The position numbers and the translations under genes were made by a program. Of a DNA stretch of 64,000 nt, positions 1 through 7,667 are shown in pieces; the first letter of the stretch is position 1; each line of letters starts with the position of its first letter. The stretch is from Lachnospiraceae bacterium (GTDB lineage: Bacteria; Bacillota; Clostridia; Lachnospirales; Lachnospiraceae). Below the pieces are notes generated by a model. It made no database searches. It was not told where the DNA came from and worked only from the letters and a program-made list of their open reading frames with translations. The stretch spans positions 1-64,000 of the forward strand of contig CASJPF010000013.1 in NCBI GenBank assembly GCA_949383255.1, given 5' to 3'.

Positions 1-443
1 TTTTTATCCCGCATCCGAAGCACTGCGCTCTCCCAGTTGTTCATCACGTACTCCCTCCACTCATCTACCACTTTCTGATTGGGGGCACTCTTTTCTACTG
101 TTTTCAGCGTCTCCAGCTTGACCATCTCACTTTTCAGGAAATAATATTCCAGATAATAGTCCATCATAACGTGCTCCCTGCCAAATCGGGATAAATCCTT
201 TGTAATGATACAGTTTACCCTGCCAGACTCAATATCGTCCATCATTCTCTGAAACGAAGGACGCTCGAAATTTGTCCCACTCCATCCGTCGTCCACATAC
301 TCATCGACCAAACGGAATCCGTTTTCCTTTACAAACTGTGTCAGAATGGTTCTCTGCGTTTCGATGCTCACACTGTCGCCGTAATTCTCATCATCACGGC
401 TTAACCTCATATAAATTGCCGTATTGTTATTTGGCTGTTTCAT
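1..443 (-). CDS. Serine recombinase (resolvase/invertase N-terminal domain), partial and possibly chimeric
   Basis: Read from the minus strand, the frame opens at an ATG at 443 behind a good Shine-Dalgarno (GAAAGGAGATTAT) and stays open to the left edge, so the 3' end is missing (about 147 codons visible). The first ~100 residues are a serine-recombinase catalytic domain: IYMRLSRDDE, then GDSVSIETQR with the expected catalytic Ser, DDGWSGTNFERPSF, and TKDLSRFGREHVMMDYYLE. Family members normally continue with a FPEKKVRxIxV-type strand. Here the sequence changes to FLKSEMVKLETLKTVEKSAPN and a Trp-rich tail (DEWREYVMNNWESAVLRMRD) that I do not recognise. Either the gene was cut and fused to foreign sequence, or this is an unusual variant. 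It lies beside a TnpW-like gene, as in Lachnospiraceae integrative elements. Confidence 0.8.
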   Translation of the reverse strand, partial: MKQPNNNTAIYMRLSRDDENYGDSVSIETQRTILTQFVKENGFRLVDEYVDDGWSGTNFERPSFQRMMDDIESGRVNCIITKDLSRFGREHVMMDYYLEYYFLKSEMVKLETLKTVEKSAPNQKVVDEWREYVMNNWESAVLRMRDK

Positions 444-462
444 ATAATCTCCTTTCATGAAA

Positions 463-486
463 CAACCCACGCTTACAATACCTGCC
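463..486 (-). repeat. Left copy of an inverted repeat that recurs at 11360-11386
   Basis: On the minus strand this reads GGCAGGTATT then GTAAGCGTGGGTTG. The same string, with three extra T, is on the plus strand at 11360-11386, so the two copies are inverted relative to each other and enclose almost 11 kb of accessory genes. It sits about 20 bp upstream of the recombinase start. Possible identities are a terminal inverted repeat, a recombination core site or a shared leader of mobile-element genes. Confidence 0.6.
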
Positions 487-592
487 GCCGCCTTAACCCT
501 ATCATGTCAGACAGCTTATGCCAAGTATAGCATTTTCGTGGGTATATCTCAATGATTCTTTTAATATATTTGCTGCAAGCGGCAAGATAAAA

Positions 593-757
593 TTACGAAG
601 CCCTTTGTTTTTCGTGCTGTTTTGCTTCATGGATTATCAGGTTTTCCATAAGGCTTTCCATTGTTTTCCCGCTATCGGCAAAATGTTCCGATATGATTAT
701 CCTTACATTGCCGTACTCAAAATAGCCGGATTTTATAGTGTTGTTTGTTTTTTCCAT
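593..757 (-). CDS. tnpW: TnpW-like small mobile-element protein (54 aa)
   Basis: Too short for many gene finders. ATG at 757 follows a perfect ribosome site (GGAGGAGATAT), and the frame ends with TAA at 593. The protein starts MEKTNNTIKSGYFEYGNVRI and continues IISEHFADSGKTMESL, the layout of TnpW-family proteins (a short 'GNxxYxIxxxF' strand pair followed by a helix ending in a charged tail). TnpW proteins have no established biochemical function but occur in clostridial integrative elements beside serine recombinases, which is the case here: the recombinase starts about 150 bp downstream on the same strand. Family assignment is by pattern recognition of a very short sequence. Confidence 0.6.
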   Translation of the reverse strand: MEKTNNTIKSGYFEYGNVRIIISEHFADSGKTMESLMENLIIHEAKQHEKQRAS

Positions 758-933
758 ATATCTCCTCCAATTCTCTTTTATTGGGAGATGGTTTGTGCTA
801 TACTCATTCTTTAGCAGTACCAGCTTCCGTGATATTGAAATACCATTTTTAGTCTAAAGAAAAGCAGGCAAATCCACATTGAGCACGAACTGACTGCTGA
901 TTGACTAAAAATGGAAAAAGGAGTTTTAAATTT

Positions 934-2352
934 ATGGAGCGTCTTGATTTTTGTTCTGTTATGAGTGTCATGCGCCGCTATGTAAGTGAAGATAGAGGAA
1001 TCAGCCAAATTGATTTTCTGTATATGCTGTTTGATGATTATTTCCAAAATAGCGATACTGATAATTTTGTGCTGGATAACGGGCTTGTCTGCCGCTGGAT
1101 AAACGGTCAGGCAAAAATAAGCCCCAAGATTACGGGATATTATATTTCTGATAAAAAGGGCAGGAATGACTTTGTAAAGAATTTTGAGGAAAATATATTG
1201 CCTTTGTTTTATGATGCGGGGAGTGTGATAACCGAGATACATGATTTACTGGTACAGGATAATTCAATATCGGAAATGCAACGGCAAAAACTCAACAATA
1301 CATATCCGTGTAAAACAGAAAGGACACAGGCAGAATATTTTACTGACCTGCTGTTATTCAGTATGGAGCGGAATTTTGTAAAAAGGGACAGCAAAACAAA
1401 AGAACTTCTTGCCACTGGAAACCTTTCTCCAGTGATGGCAGATTACATATATGAAAATGAAGTGCCGAAACCATGCCGCTATTTCTGCGGACGCGATAAA
1501 GAGCTTGATACGCTGCATCAATTACTTACTGACGAGGGGAAAATATTTTTACATGGTATTGCGGGAATTGGGAAAAGCGAGCTTGCAAAAGCATACGCAA
1601 AGCTGTATAAGAAAGAATACACCAATATTCTTTACATCATATACAGCGGGGATTTAATGCGTGATGTTACCAATATGGATTTTTCTGATGACCTGCCGGA
1701 AGATACTGCTGATGACCGTTTCAGGAAGCATAACCGTTTTTTACGGTCTTTAAAAGAGGTTACGCTAATCATTATCGACAACTTTAATACCACGGCAGCA
1801 AAAGATACATTTTTATCTGTCATGCTCAAATATAAGTGCCGCCTGCTTTTTACCACCCGCAGCAGGATAGAAAGCAGTCCCTGTATGCTGCTCGAGGAAA
1901 TCAGCGACAGAAATATACTTTTAGAACTTGCTGGAAACTACTTTACAGATGCACCGAATTACAAGATAGTCATGGAGCAGATTATAAAAACTGTACATTT
2001 CCATACCTTAGCCGTGGAACTGTCCGCGCGGCTGTTACAGACAGGAATATTAGAGCCGGAAGAACTTCTTAAAAAGCTGGAGGAAGAAAAGGCGGGAATA
2101 TCGGCAACCGACAAGATTGGCATCACAAAGGACGGCGAGAGCCGCAGGGCAACTTACTATGACCATATCCATACACTGTTTTCGTTGTACAATCTTGATG
2201 AAATGCAGACCGAAATCATGCGCTGTCTGTCACTTGTCCCATTGTCGGGAATCCCGTCAAAACTGTTTGCAGCATGGTTAAGGCAGCTTGACATGAACAA
2301 TATAAATGATTTTCAAAGAGCGCGGCATCACGGAACATCCAACCATACATGA
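934..2352 (+). CDS. NB-ARC/STAND-type ATPase, C-terminally truncated
   Basis: The start is taken at ATG 934, behind AAAAAGGAG, rather than an in-frame TTG at 901. The 472-residue product has a helical N-terminal region of about 180 residues, then an NB-ARC nucleotide-binding core: Walker A HGIAGIGKSELAKA (about 207-220), Walker B LIIIDNF (about 278-284), an RNBS/sensor motif LLFTTRS (about 304-310) and a later FHTLAVELSARLL segment. STAND proteins usually end with long TPR/LRR-type sensor repeats. Here the coding sequence stops soon after the winged-helix part, at a junction with relaxase sequence (from about 2315). In bacteria such ATPases often act as phage sensors or regulators, but without a sensor domain this copy is probably inactive or altered. 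Its island neighbours include several defence genes. Confidence 0.75.
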   Translation: MERLDFCSVMSVMRRYVSEDRGISQIDFLYMLFDDYFQNSDTDNFVLDNGLVCRWINGQAKISPKITGYYISDKKGRNDFVKNFEENILPLFYDAGSVITEIHDLLVQDNSISEMQRQKLNNTYPCKTERTQAEYFTDLLLFSMERNFVKRDSKTKELLATGNLSPVMADYIYENEVPKPCRYFCGRDKELDTLHQLLTDEGKIFLHGIAGIGKSELAKAYAKLYKKEYTNILYIIYSGDLMRDVTNMDFSDDLPEDTADDRFRKHNRFLRSLKEVTLIIIDNFNTTAAKDTFLSVMLKYKCRLLFTTRSRIESSPCMLLEEISDRNILLELAGNYFTDAPNYKIVMEQIIKTVHFHTLAVELSARLLQTGILEPEELLKKLEEEKAGISATDKIGITKDGESRRATYYDHIHTLFSLYNLDEMQTEIMRCLSLVPLSGIPSKLFAAWLRQLDMNNINDFQRARHHGTSNHT

Positions 2353-3190
2353 AGGAGTGACAGCCCGTATTATGGAACAACAGTGGAATGTGTCGGAACG
2401 CTGTGAGTTAAACCGTCAAATCAGGGCAGACAACAGGCTCTTGCGCGGACTGAAAATGGAACTTCAAAAGATTGCCGAAGCAGTAAAAACTTCCATTCCA
2501 AAGATAGCAAAGGCAATGGAAAATATTTTTGCTAATCTGATTATCAGTCACTACAAACACAAACAGGCACAAAAAGCAGTAGCGCAGTGTGATGAATGGC
2601 TTAACTGAATAAAGCCTGAATATCAGAGATATAACGATATAAAGAGAGAAAACAAGTCGAAAAAATGCTTTCTGTGTGACCTCAGATCAGAGCAAAAGGC
2701 AACCTCAAAATTAAACATCTCCAAACAGGTCAGTCTGTCAAAAGAAATTGCGAAACTGATTGAGGACATGGAGGAATTAAAATCCGAGCTTTCCAATCTG
2801 CTTTTATATTATAAGGACGAAGTAGAATTCAAGGAAGTATGTTCAAAAATACCTGAATATGAGGAAAAACGCAAGGTGTATTCAGACTTACAGCATACCC
2901 TTGAAACGAGGATTGCAGAACATACAAACAATTTTCTTTCCTTAAAAGATAAAATTGCACCAAATGAGGAAGCAGCCCTCAAAAAAGAACGTGAGTTACT
3001 GCACCCTGATACAGTCACACAGGCACGGGAACATCTCCAGTCTGCTTATAAAGATAAGTTTGACAATAATCAATTTGCAGAAGCTAAATCTTATGTTTCT
3101 GATTTGCTGAACGAAACAGAACGGGAGTATTCCATCAGGCAACGATTGGAGCAGGCAAAGATTCAATCTAAGCAACAGAATCACCAATAG
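2306..3190 (+). pseudogene. mobL: 3' remnant of a MobA/MobL-family relaxase
   Basis: One reading frame carries relaxase-like C-terminal sequence across this stretch, interrupted by an in-frame TGA at 2606-2608. Upstream of the stop it reads ERGITEHPTIHEGVTARIME and later RCELNRQIRADNRLLRGLK, which is characteristic of the region after the catalytic domain of MobA/MobL proteins. Downstream it continues as a long coiled coil (EEALKKERELLHPDTVTQA, then YSIRQRLEQAK) typical of the same family's tail. The catalytic N-terminus with the His triad is absent. The start of the homology falls inside the end of the STAND gene in another frame, so the two genes were joined by deletion or recombination. 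Part of the tail could be translated from ATG 2768, but nothing suggests that it is functional. Confidence 0.75.
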
Positions 3191-3229
3191 GTTAATAAAA
3201 GCCAGAAAATTATATGTTAAATAGATTAT

Positions 3230-3266
3230 CTCAAATGCCATGTGTCTTTATCACACGGCATTTGAG
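3230..3266. terminator. Strong hairpin in the 3190-3590 gap; probable terminator or element-associated palindrome
   Basis: CTCAAATGCCATGTG and CACACGGCATTTGAG pair almost perfectly around a short loop. The T-rich stretch that follows (GATTTTCACTTTTTC) is some distance away. The rest of the 400-base gap up to the XRE gene is AT-rich and shows no convincing gene or other element. Confidence 0.5.
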
Positions 3267-3589
3267 GTCTGTTGATTTTCACTTTTTCTATTGCATTTTT
3301 CCTAACTCTTTCTGCTTTATGCAAAAAGTTCATTTGATAACTTGCGATTTTTTTCAACACAGAAAATCTCTCTGACTTTGACTTGCAGTTCCTAATTGTC
3401 TGTATATTATGGGTTTATGACATCTACAATTCTATTTTTAACTATTGTTTCACCAACTTTCTGTACCGCTCAGATAGTATTTCCCTTGCGTGAGTGTAGA
3501 AACAATTAAAAAGCATGTGGCAAAAGAACAAATATTTTCTAGCAGTAATATATTATACTGTTTGTGTCGGCTTACGCTAAGGTAAACGA

Positions 3590-3784
3590 CTATTCAATAA
3601 ATTTTAAAATATCGTTTGGTGTACAGTCTATGAGCTTACATAGTTTTTCCACAGTCGCCGTTGAAATATAACAATTTCTTTTCATGTTGTATATCGTCTT
3701 ACCTGCAATTCCGTGTTGAATCAGGAAATATTGCGATATTCCCTTTTCTTCCATAATCTTCCAAAGTGGAGAATAGTCAATCAT
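3590..3784 (-). CDS. Small XRE/Cro-type HTH transcriptional regulator (64 aa)
   Basis: Start chosen at ATG 3784, 8 bp after GGAGG; an upstream in-frame GTG (3793) would overlap that site. The whole protein is a single helix-turn-helix domain of the Cro/C1 type: MIDYSPLWKIMEEKGISQYF, KTIYNMKR, and a last helix STATVEKLCKLIDCTPNDIL. This short one-domain type is very common on clostridial mobile elements. It is divergent from the small gene at 3937; the 14-bp palindrome at 3869-3882 over that gene's -35 box is a plausible binding site. Function as a repressor is inferred. Confidence 0.85.
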   Translation of the reverse strand: MIDYSPLWKIMEEKGISQYFLIQHGIAGKTIYNMKRNCYISTATVEKLCKLIDCTPNDILKFIE

Positions 3785-3866
3785 TTTTATCACCTCCGTC
3801 TGCCTATATTATCTCCAAACGGAACGAAATTTTGCAGGCTGTATATTTACGTTACGATAATTTATA

Positions 3867-3895
3867 TTGCGATACATATCGCACTATGTTATAGT
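3867..3895 (+). promoter_or_regulatory. Sigma-A promoter overlapped by a palindromic operator
   Basis: TTGCGA (3867-3872), a 17-bp spacer and TATAGT (3890-3895) form a good vegetative promoter reading toward the gene at 3937. The perfect palindrome GCGATAcaTATCGC (3869-3882) covers the -35 end and spacer, the classic position for a repressor site. The divergent XRE gene at 3590-3784 is the obvious candidate regulator. Confidence 0.65.
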
Positions 3896-3936
3896 GGATA
3901 TGTATCTAATACAAACATGGAAGGAGTGTGAGCAAG

Positions 3937-4203
3937 ATGGACAATGAGATTTTTGAGATGATAACAGAATCCCTAACAGAAGGCAGGATAAGCCAGATAA
4001 TGAATTGCGATGAGGAGTATCAGGCGGCAAAATTACATGAAAGAGTGGCACACGATAAACTTATGGAAATGCTGAACGACCAGCAAAAAGAACTACTTGA
4101 TAATTTTACAACAGCGGCATGTGAAACAAATGCCAATGCCGAACGGATAATTTATCAGCAAGGCATGAAAGATTTGTATGCATTGATTATGGCATTAGCA
4201 TAA
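3937..4203 (+). CDS. Small helical protein of unknown function (88 aa)
   Basis: ATG at 3937 is preferred because AAGGAG lies 10 bp upstream; the in-frame GTG at 3928 would be almost on top of it. The product is acidic and entirely helix-like (ITESLTEGRISQIMNCDEEY, then LMEMLNDQQKELLDNFTTAA) and ends with GMKDLYALIMALA. It resembles small DUF6809-type proteins of Lachnospiraceae mobile elements in size and layout, but I would not assign the family firmly. It follows a promoter with a palindromic operator and ends 24 bp before the toxI promoter, so it belongs to the same regulatory neighbourhood as the type III toxin-antitoxin locus. Confidence 0.7.
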   Translation: MDNEIFEMITESLTEGRISQIMNCDEEYQAAKLHERVAHDKLMEMLNDQQKELLDNFTTAACETNANAERIIYQQGMKDLYALIMALA

Positions 4204-4226
4204 TTTTAAAAAATTTATGAAATAAG

Positions 4227-4254
4227 TTGTAATTAATCAGAAATAGTGTATACT
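4227..4254 (+). promoter_or_regulatory. Promoter of the tandem-repeat antitoxin RNA
   Basis: TTGTAA (4227-4232), 16 bp, TATACT (4249-4254). The expected transcription start, near 4261, coincides with the first base of the first RNA repeat (4262), which fits a dedicated promoter for the antitoxin RNA and its toxin gene. Confidence 0.65.
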
Positions 4255-4261
4255 AAATATA

Positions 4262-4332
4262 GCAGGTGATGCACAGCCTTATAAATGAGCGAGTTTTAAG
4301 CGGGTGATGCACAGCCCATAAGTGAGCGAGTT
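4262..4332 (+). ncRNA. Type III antitoxin RNA (ToxI/CptI-like), two tandem repeats
   Basis: Two near-identical units, 4262-4295 and 4300-4332, have a period of 38 bp. Both contain GGTGATGCACAGCC followed by TGAGCGAGTT; they differ at only a few positions. Directly after them comes an intrinsic terminator (4340-4368) and then a ToxN/AbiQ-family toxin gene. In known type III systems the toxin is an endoRNase that cuts its own repeat RNA into pseudoknotted units, which inhibit it, and the weak terminator sets the RNA-to-toxin ratio. Position, period, terminator and neighbour all match. The pseudoknot fold itself was not computed. Confidence 0.75.
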
Positions 4333-4339
4333 AACAGAT

Positions 4340-4370
4340 GGCAGAGGCAATTAAAGTCTCTGCCTTTTCT
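4340..4370 (+). terminator. Terminator between antitoxin repeats and toxin gene
   Basis: GGCAGAG (4340-4346) pairs with CTCTGCC (4358-4364) and is followed by TTTT. Its place between the RNA repeats and the toxin gene is diagnostic of type III toxin-antitoxin loci, where partial read-through supplies toxin mRNA. Confidence 0.75.
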
Positions 4371-4391
4371 GTAAACAGGCAAAGGAGCTTT

Positions 4392-4871
4392 ATGAAAGAC
4401 AATATTAAAATATATGGCGTAAAAGATGCCTATATAAAATACTTGAGCCAATATCAGGAGCACTTGTTTCTGCACGAGGGCGGAGCGTTCGGACGAAAAT
4501 ACATAGGCACTGTCTTGGAGATTAACGGATTATCTTATTTTGCACCATTATCTTCATTTAAGTCCAAACACAAGAAAATGAAAGAAAGTGTAGACCTTAT
4601 CAAAATAAAAGACTATGCTGTTATCAATCTTAATAATATGATTCCTGTACCAAAAGAACAATTGATTGCGCTAGATATTAACGCAGAAAAAGATCCGCAC
4701 TATAAATTTCTTCTGCAGGCTGAAAGCCGTGAAATTAACAGGCAGAAAAATCGAATAAGAAAAAATGCGGAAATAGTTTATAACCATAAAAAGCGAAACA
4801 GGGATTCCACGCCGTTAGCGAAAAGGACGAATGACTTTGTATTATTGGAAAAGAAATGCAGGGAATATTAA
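4392..4871 (+). CDS. toxN: Type III toxin, ToxN/AbiQ-family endoribonuclease (159 aa)
   Basis: The start is ATG 4392 after AAAGGAGCTTT; an in-frame ATG at 4338 lies inside the terminator and is rejected. The product has the family's hallmarks: an opening strand IKIYGVKDAYIKYLSQYQ, then RKYIGTVLEINGLSYFAPLS with the SFKSKH segment around the presumed catalytic lysine, the NLNNMIPVP strand, LDINAEKDPHYKFLL, and the C-terminal FVLLEKKCREY, which closely parallels the AbiQ and ToxN ends. Length is normal for the family (about 160-180). These toxins cut host or phage RNA and cause abortive infection; the preceding repeat RNA is the antitoxin. The locus is encoded opposite to the downstream restriction operon. 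Confidence 0.85.
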   Translation: MKDNIKIYGVKDAYIKYLSQYQEHLFLHEGGAFGRKYIGTVLEINGLSYFAPLSSFKSKHKKMKESVDLIKIKDYAVINLNNMIPVPKEQLIALDINAEKDPHYKFLLQAESREINRQKNRIRKNAEIVYNHKKRNRDSTPLAKRTNDFVLLEKKCREY

Positions 4872-4953
4872 AACATAATTTCTAAAAATGATAACAAGTG
4901 GAGAAATTATTAAGTTTTTTAATTCTGTAACAAGTTTAATAATTTTGTTTTAA

Positions 4954-4999
4954 AATATGAAATGGGTGAAGCCCAATTTTTGCTTTCCCATTTCATATT
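4954..4999. terminator. 13-bp inverted repeat in the 4871-5295 gap
   Basis: AATATGAAATGGG (4954-4966) pairs with CCCATTTCATATT (4987-4999) and is flanked by AT-rich sequence (TTTTAAA before, GCAAAATAG after). It lies between converging genes, the toxin and the RES gene, so it may serve as a bidirectional terminator. Nothing else is seen in this 424-base gap. Confidence 0.45.
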
Positions 5000-5294
5000 G
5001 CAAAATAGTGGTATGAAGATAGAATTTATCCAAATTTGAAGTAACAAATTTAGAACTGTTTCTATAAAAACAAGAATAAATGTGCTAGAAAACCATGTAA
5101 GGCATTTTGGATTCAAATAATTGAAACCATATTATTATGACTATCATTTGACATATTAATAACAATATTTTATTCAATCCGTTATAGTTTATCTGCCTGT
5201 TTCAAAATATTCGCATATATTGCCTGTTTGTGTATCTGCTGAATACAAATTTTTTCTTTTGACATATTTTTACTACATGAATTCATATCTATGA

Positions 5295-6215
5295 TCAAAG
5301 CTTTGTCCCTTTAAGCGTCTGACGGCTTTTTATCTGATTCATAAGTTTATCCTTTGTTTCCCTCTCTACCACTTGTTCTACATTTGCTATATTACGAATA
5401 TCTTTATGTTCTTCCAACTTATCCATTGAGACAAATAAACTTGCTGTTGCATAATGAATCAACACACGACTGTCTATCCACCGAAACTTTTTCATCGTGT
5501 CATCAAAAAAGGTATAATTATTCCCATTTGTATAAAAACTCCTATAAGCAAATCCTGTAAAATTCTTTTCACGAAAATGATCTACTATTTTCTGAGTTAT
5601 ACAATAATCATTTGGATTATCAATTAGTATTGGTATTGTAAAAAGAGCAAGCATTTTTTCTAAAAACTGACGTGCATTTGCATTATACTTTTTATCATTA
5701 ATATCTAATGGTTCCGAATATTTCAACTTTGAAAAGTCAATTACCTGAACATCTTCCGTTGATTTAAATTCTGCAACCGAAACTAATTGGCGAATTGGCG
5801 GTTTTATTTCTGAACAAGCAGTGATTTCATCAGACGCTAAATACAATGCCACCTCACCTTCACGGCTTGTACGACCAGCCTTTGCCTTTTGAGCAGGCGG
5901 TTCTTTCGATTCTTCCCAATTATATCCATACAACCGTTCCTCTGAATAGCCGATTCCTTTGTCAACTCTTTTATCATCTTCTTTGTCTAAAATGCGGGCG
6001 CGATAAAAAATTGTGTCTTTAGGTATAGAAATAACAAATTGTTCTTTGAAATCATTTAATATAATTTCATCCATTAACCATAATGCTTTCTGCACTTCCG
6101 CTGTATTAGCTTCCTGACTGCCAGATGCCCAACTATATAGGTTATTAAACAGTGCTGCGGATGTGTTTTCTCTTGAATCAAATTCTGCTATTTTCCTTAA
6201 ATCTTCATCGTTCAT
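5295..6215 (-). CDS. RES-domain protein coupled to the restriction-modification operon (306 aa)
   Basis: The start is ATG 6215, 8 bp after GGAAGG; it overlaps the end of hsdS by 11 bp, a sign of translational coupling. RES domains are ADP-ribosyltransferase-fold toxins; characterised members degrade NAD+. The signature residues are visible: Arg in FYRAR (about 72), Tyr in ALYLAS (about 125), Glu in ACSEIKPP (about 136) and Ser in YRSFYTNG (about 226). About 65 residues precede the domain and 60 follow it, so the protein is longer than stand-alone RES toxins (about 150-230 aa). Normal RES toxins pair with a small Xre-type antitoxin; none is adjacent here. The gene instead ends an operon RM-S-RES, suggesting that the enzyme complex controls or is backed up by an NAD-depleting effector. 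That role is inference. Confidence 0.8.
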   Translation of the reverse strand: MNDEDLRKIAEFDSRENTSAALFNNLYSWASGSQEANTAEVQKALWLMDEIILNDFKEQFVISIPKDTIFYRARILDKEDDKRVDKGIGYSEERLYGYNWEESKEPPAQKAKAGRTSREGEVALYLASDEITACSEIKPPIRQLVSVAEFKSTEDVQVIDFSKLKYSEPLDINDKKYNANARQFLEKMLALFTIPILIDNPNDYCITQKIVDHFREKNFTGFAYRSFYTNGNNYTFFDDTMKKFRWIDSRVLIHYATASLFVSMDKLEEHKDIRNIANVEQVVERETKDKLMNQIKSRQTLKGTKL

Positions 6216-7656
6216 AACAAATTCCTTCCCCATGCATATATTTTAATACTGCGTTTTCTCCCTGCTCAATTGCTATTTCAACTAATTCAATGGCTTTATT
6301 TAACAGATTTTTTCCTCTCTTTCTTGCTACATTACTTTCAATAATTAAACTCTTTATTTTATTTTGTATTTCAATATCAATTATCGGCAATGGAATTTTT
6401 AATAATTCATCTTTCCCAATTGCTGAAAGAATCGTTCCTGAACAGCCCTTTTTCAATAATGCCTGAACAGGTTCACTTTTAAACAGTAACATTAATGTTT
6501 CCGCATTTATAAAATCACTATTAAGGACGTAAAAACCGTTTGTACAAACATATCCATCACAGTCATCCGTTACAAGGGCACACTTCGACAAAGAGCCTTC
6601 AACAGATGATATTATAACATCATTTGTGAAAACTTTTCTTCTCGCCCTCGTTGGTAAATCAATACCATAAATTCTGTCACATTCGGAAATATCCCCCTGT
6701 TGTCCCACATTAGACAATTCAATATATTGGTATTCAGTCTTGTCGTCAGGATTATAATTCACATCTTTAATCGTACATATATCACCAACAAGTGCATATC
6801 CACAACGATATTGTTTTAATACTGTTTCATAGTTATCATATTCACACTGATAAAATTCTGCGTCCAATCTTCCTGTATCTCCAAAAGAAGTTTTAAATGA
6901 TTTTATTGCATACCTTTCAATTTGGGTATTAAAATCCTGCAACCCCAATGTTTCTATCAACAATTGTTCTGCCTCACTATAAATCTGTACTGCCTCATCC
7001 ATAAGCATTTTTATTTTGTCTACATACTTTTTGCAAATATACTGTAGCTTTTTTGAAAATTTCGGAATAAATAATTGCTCAAAGTCTTCTAATAATAACC
7101 CTGTCTGTGCTGCACCCCGCTTAAATTTTTGAATCTGGTTCTGCCCATATTTTGTCTTAATAAATACAAGCATTGTTTCTGGCATAATACTTTCATCATA
7201 TGACCGCAATATTGCCAATTTACAACTACAAGTTGCCTCCCTGCCGGATGTTACCAATGCACTATTTCCAATAATCGCTCCGACAATTGACATCAGCACA
7301 TCACCTTTCTTTAAATAGGAGCGTCGCATTGTAGGTTTATTATATGCCTCATTTGAAATGTGTAGCGGGCTTGAATTTTCGATGAACAAATTATATATAT
7401 CTTGCCCTCTGTAATATGGTACACCTTCATTACAAAATTCATCGCTAATAGACATATGATTCCCATCAGACACATTAAAGCACTCGCTGAATGCACTCTT
7501 ATCCCATTTATTCAAAATTTGTTTTACAAGAAGGTTCTTTTTTTGATAAAACTCTGCATCAATTCTACTTGTTCTTTCTAAATCTGATAACCTTATTTCA
7601 CTAACTTCTAACCCATCCATCAACTTCTCATAATACACTTCATCAAACTCCGCCAC
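6205..7656 (-). CDS. hsdS: Restriction-modification specificity subunit (HsdS-like), two target-recognition domains
   Basis: The product has two half-repeats: TRD1 at about 40-190, ending in KYVDKIKMLMDEAVQIYSEA, and TRD2 at about 265-430, ending in NKIKSLIIESNVARKRGKNL. Both halves carry typical specificity-subunit phrases such as GDVLMSIVGAIIGNSALV and NDVIISSVEGSLSKCALV, and each ends with a spacer helix. The annotated start is a GTG at 7656 with no clear ribosome site; an ATG 12 codons later is an alternative. The frame is open further upstream, back to the T8 run at the end of the methylase gene, so a fused product by -1 slippage is possible. This subunit would direct the nuclease-methylase encoded just upstream to a bipartite site. 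Confidence 0.85.
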   Translation of the reverse strand: MAEFDEVYYEKLMDGLEVSEIRLSDLERTSRIDAEFYQKKNLLVKQILNKWDKSAFSECFNVSDGNHMSISDEFCNEGVPYYRGQDIYNLFIENSSPLHISNEAYNKPTMRRSYLKKGDVLMSIVGAIIGNSALVTSGREATCSCKLAILRSYDESIMPETMLVFIKTKYGQNQIQKFKRGAAQTGLLLEDFEQLFIPKFSKKLQYICKKYVDKIKMLMDEAVQIYSEAEQLLIETLGLQDFNTQIERYAIKSFKTSFGDTGRLDAEFYQCEYDNYETVLKQYRCGYALVGDICTIKDVNYNPDDKTEYQYIELSNVGQQGDISECDRIYGIDLPTRARRKVFTNDVIISSVEGSLSKCALVTDDCDGYVCTNGFYVLNSDFINAETLMLLFKSEPVQALLKKGCSGTILSAIGKDELLKIPLPIIDIEIQNKIKSLIIESNVARKRGKNLLNKAIELVEIAIEQGENAVLKYMHGEGICYER

Positions 7657-7667
7657 AGATGGGTCAT

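Noticed and set aside
518-814. Plus-strand ORF of 98 codons
   Set aside because: It is antisense to the TnpW-like gene, which has a perfect ribosome site on the other strand; composition is Phe/Cys-rich, as in shadow frames.
811-1242. Minus-strand ORF of 143 codons
   Set aside because: It lies opposite the STAND gene, has no ribosome site and gives an Ile/His-rich, unstructured translation.
4262-4332. Two repeats considered as a CRISPR fragment
   Set aside because: The spacing is only 4 bp, there are no spacers or cas genes, and a ToxN gene follows; type III antitoxin RNA fits better. No CRISPR array was seen anywhere in the window.
5354-5560. Plus-strand ORFs opposite the RES and restriction genes, including 8569-8916 and 9235-9429
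   Set aside because: All are antisense shadows of long genes with clear domains; none has a convincing ribosome site.
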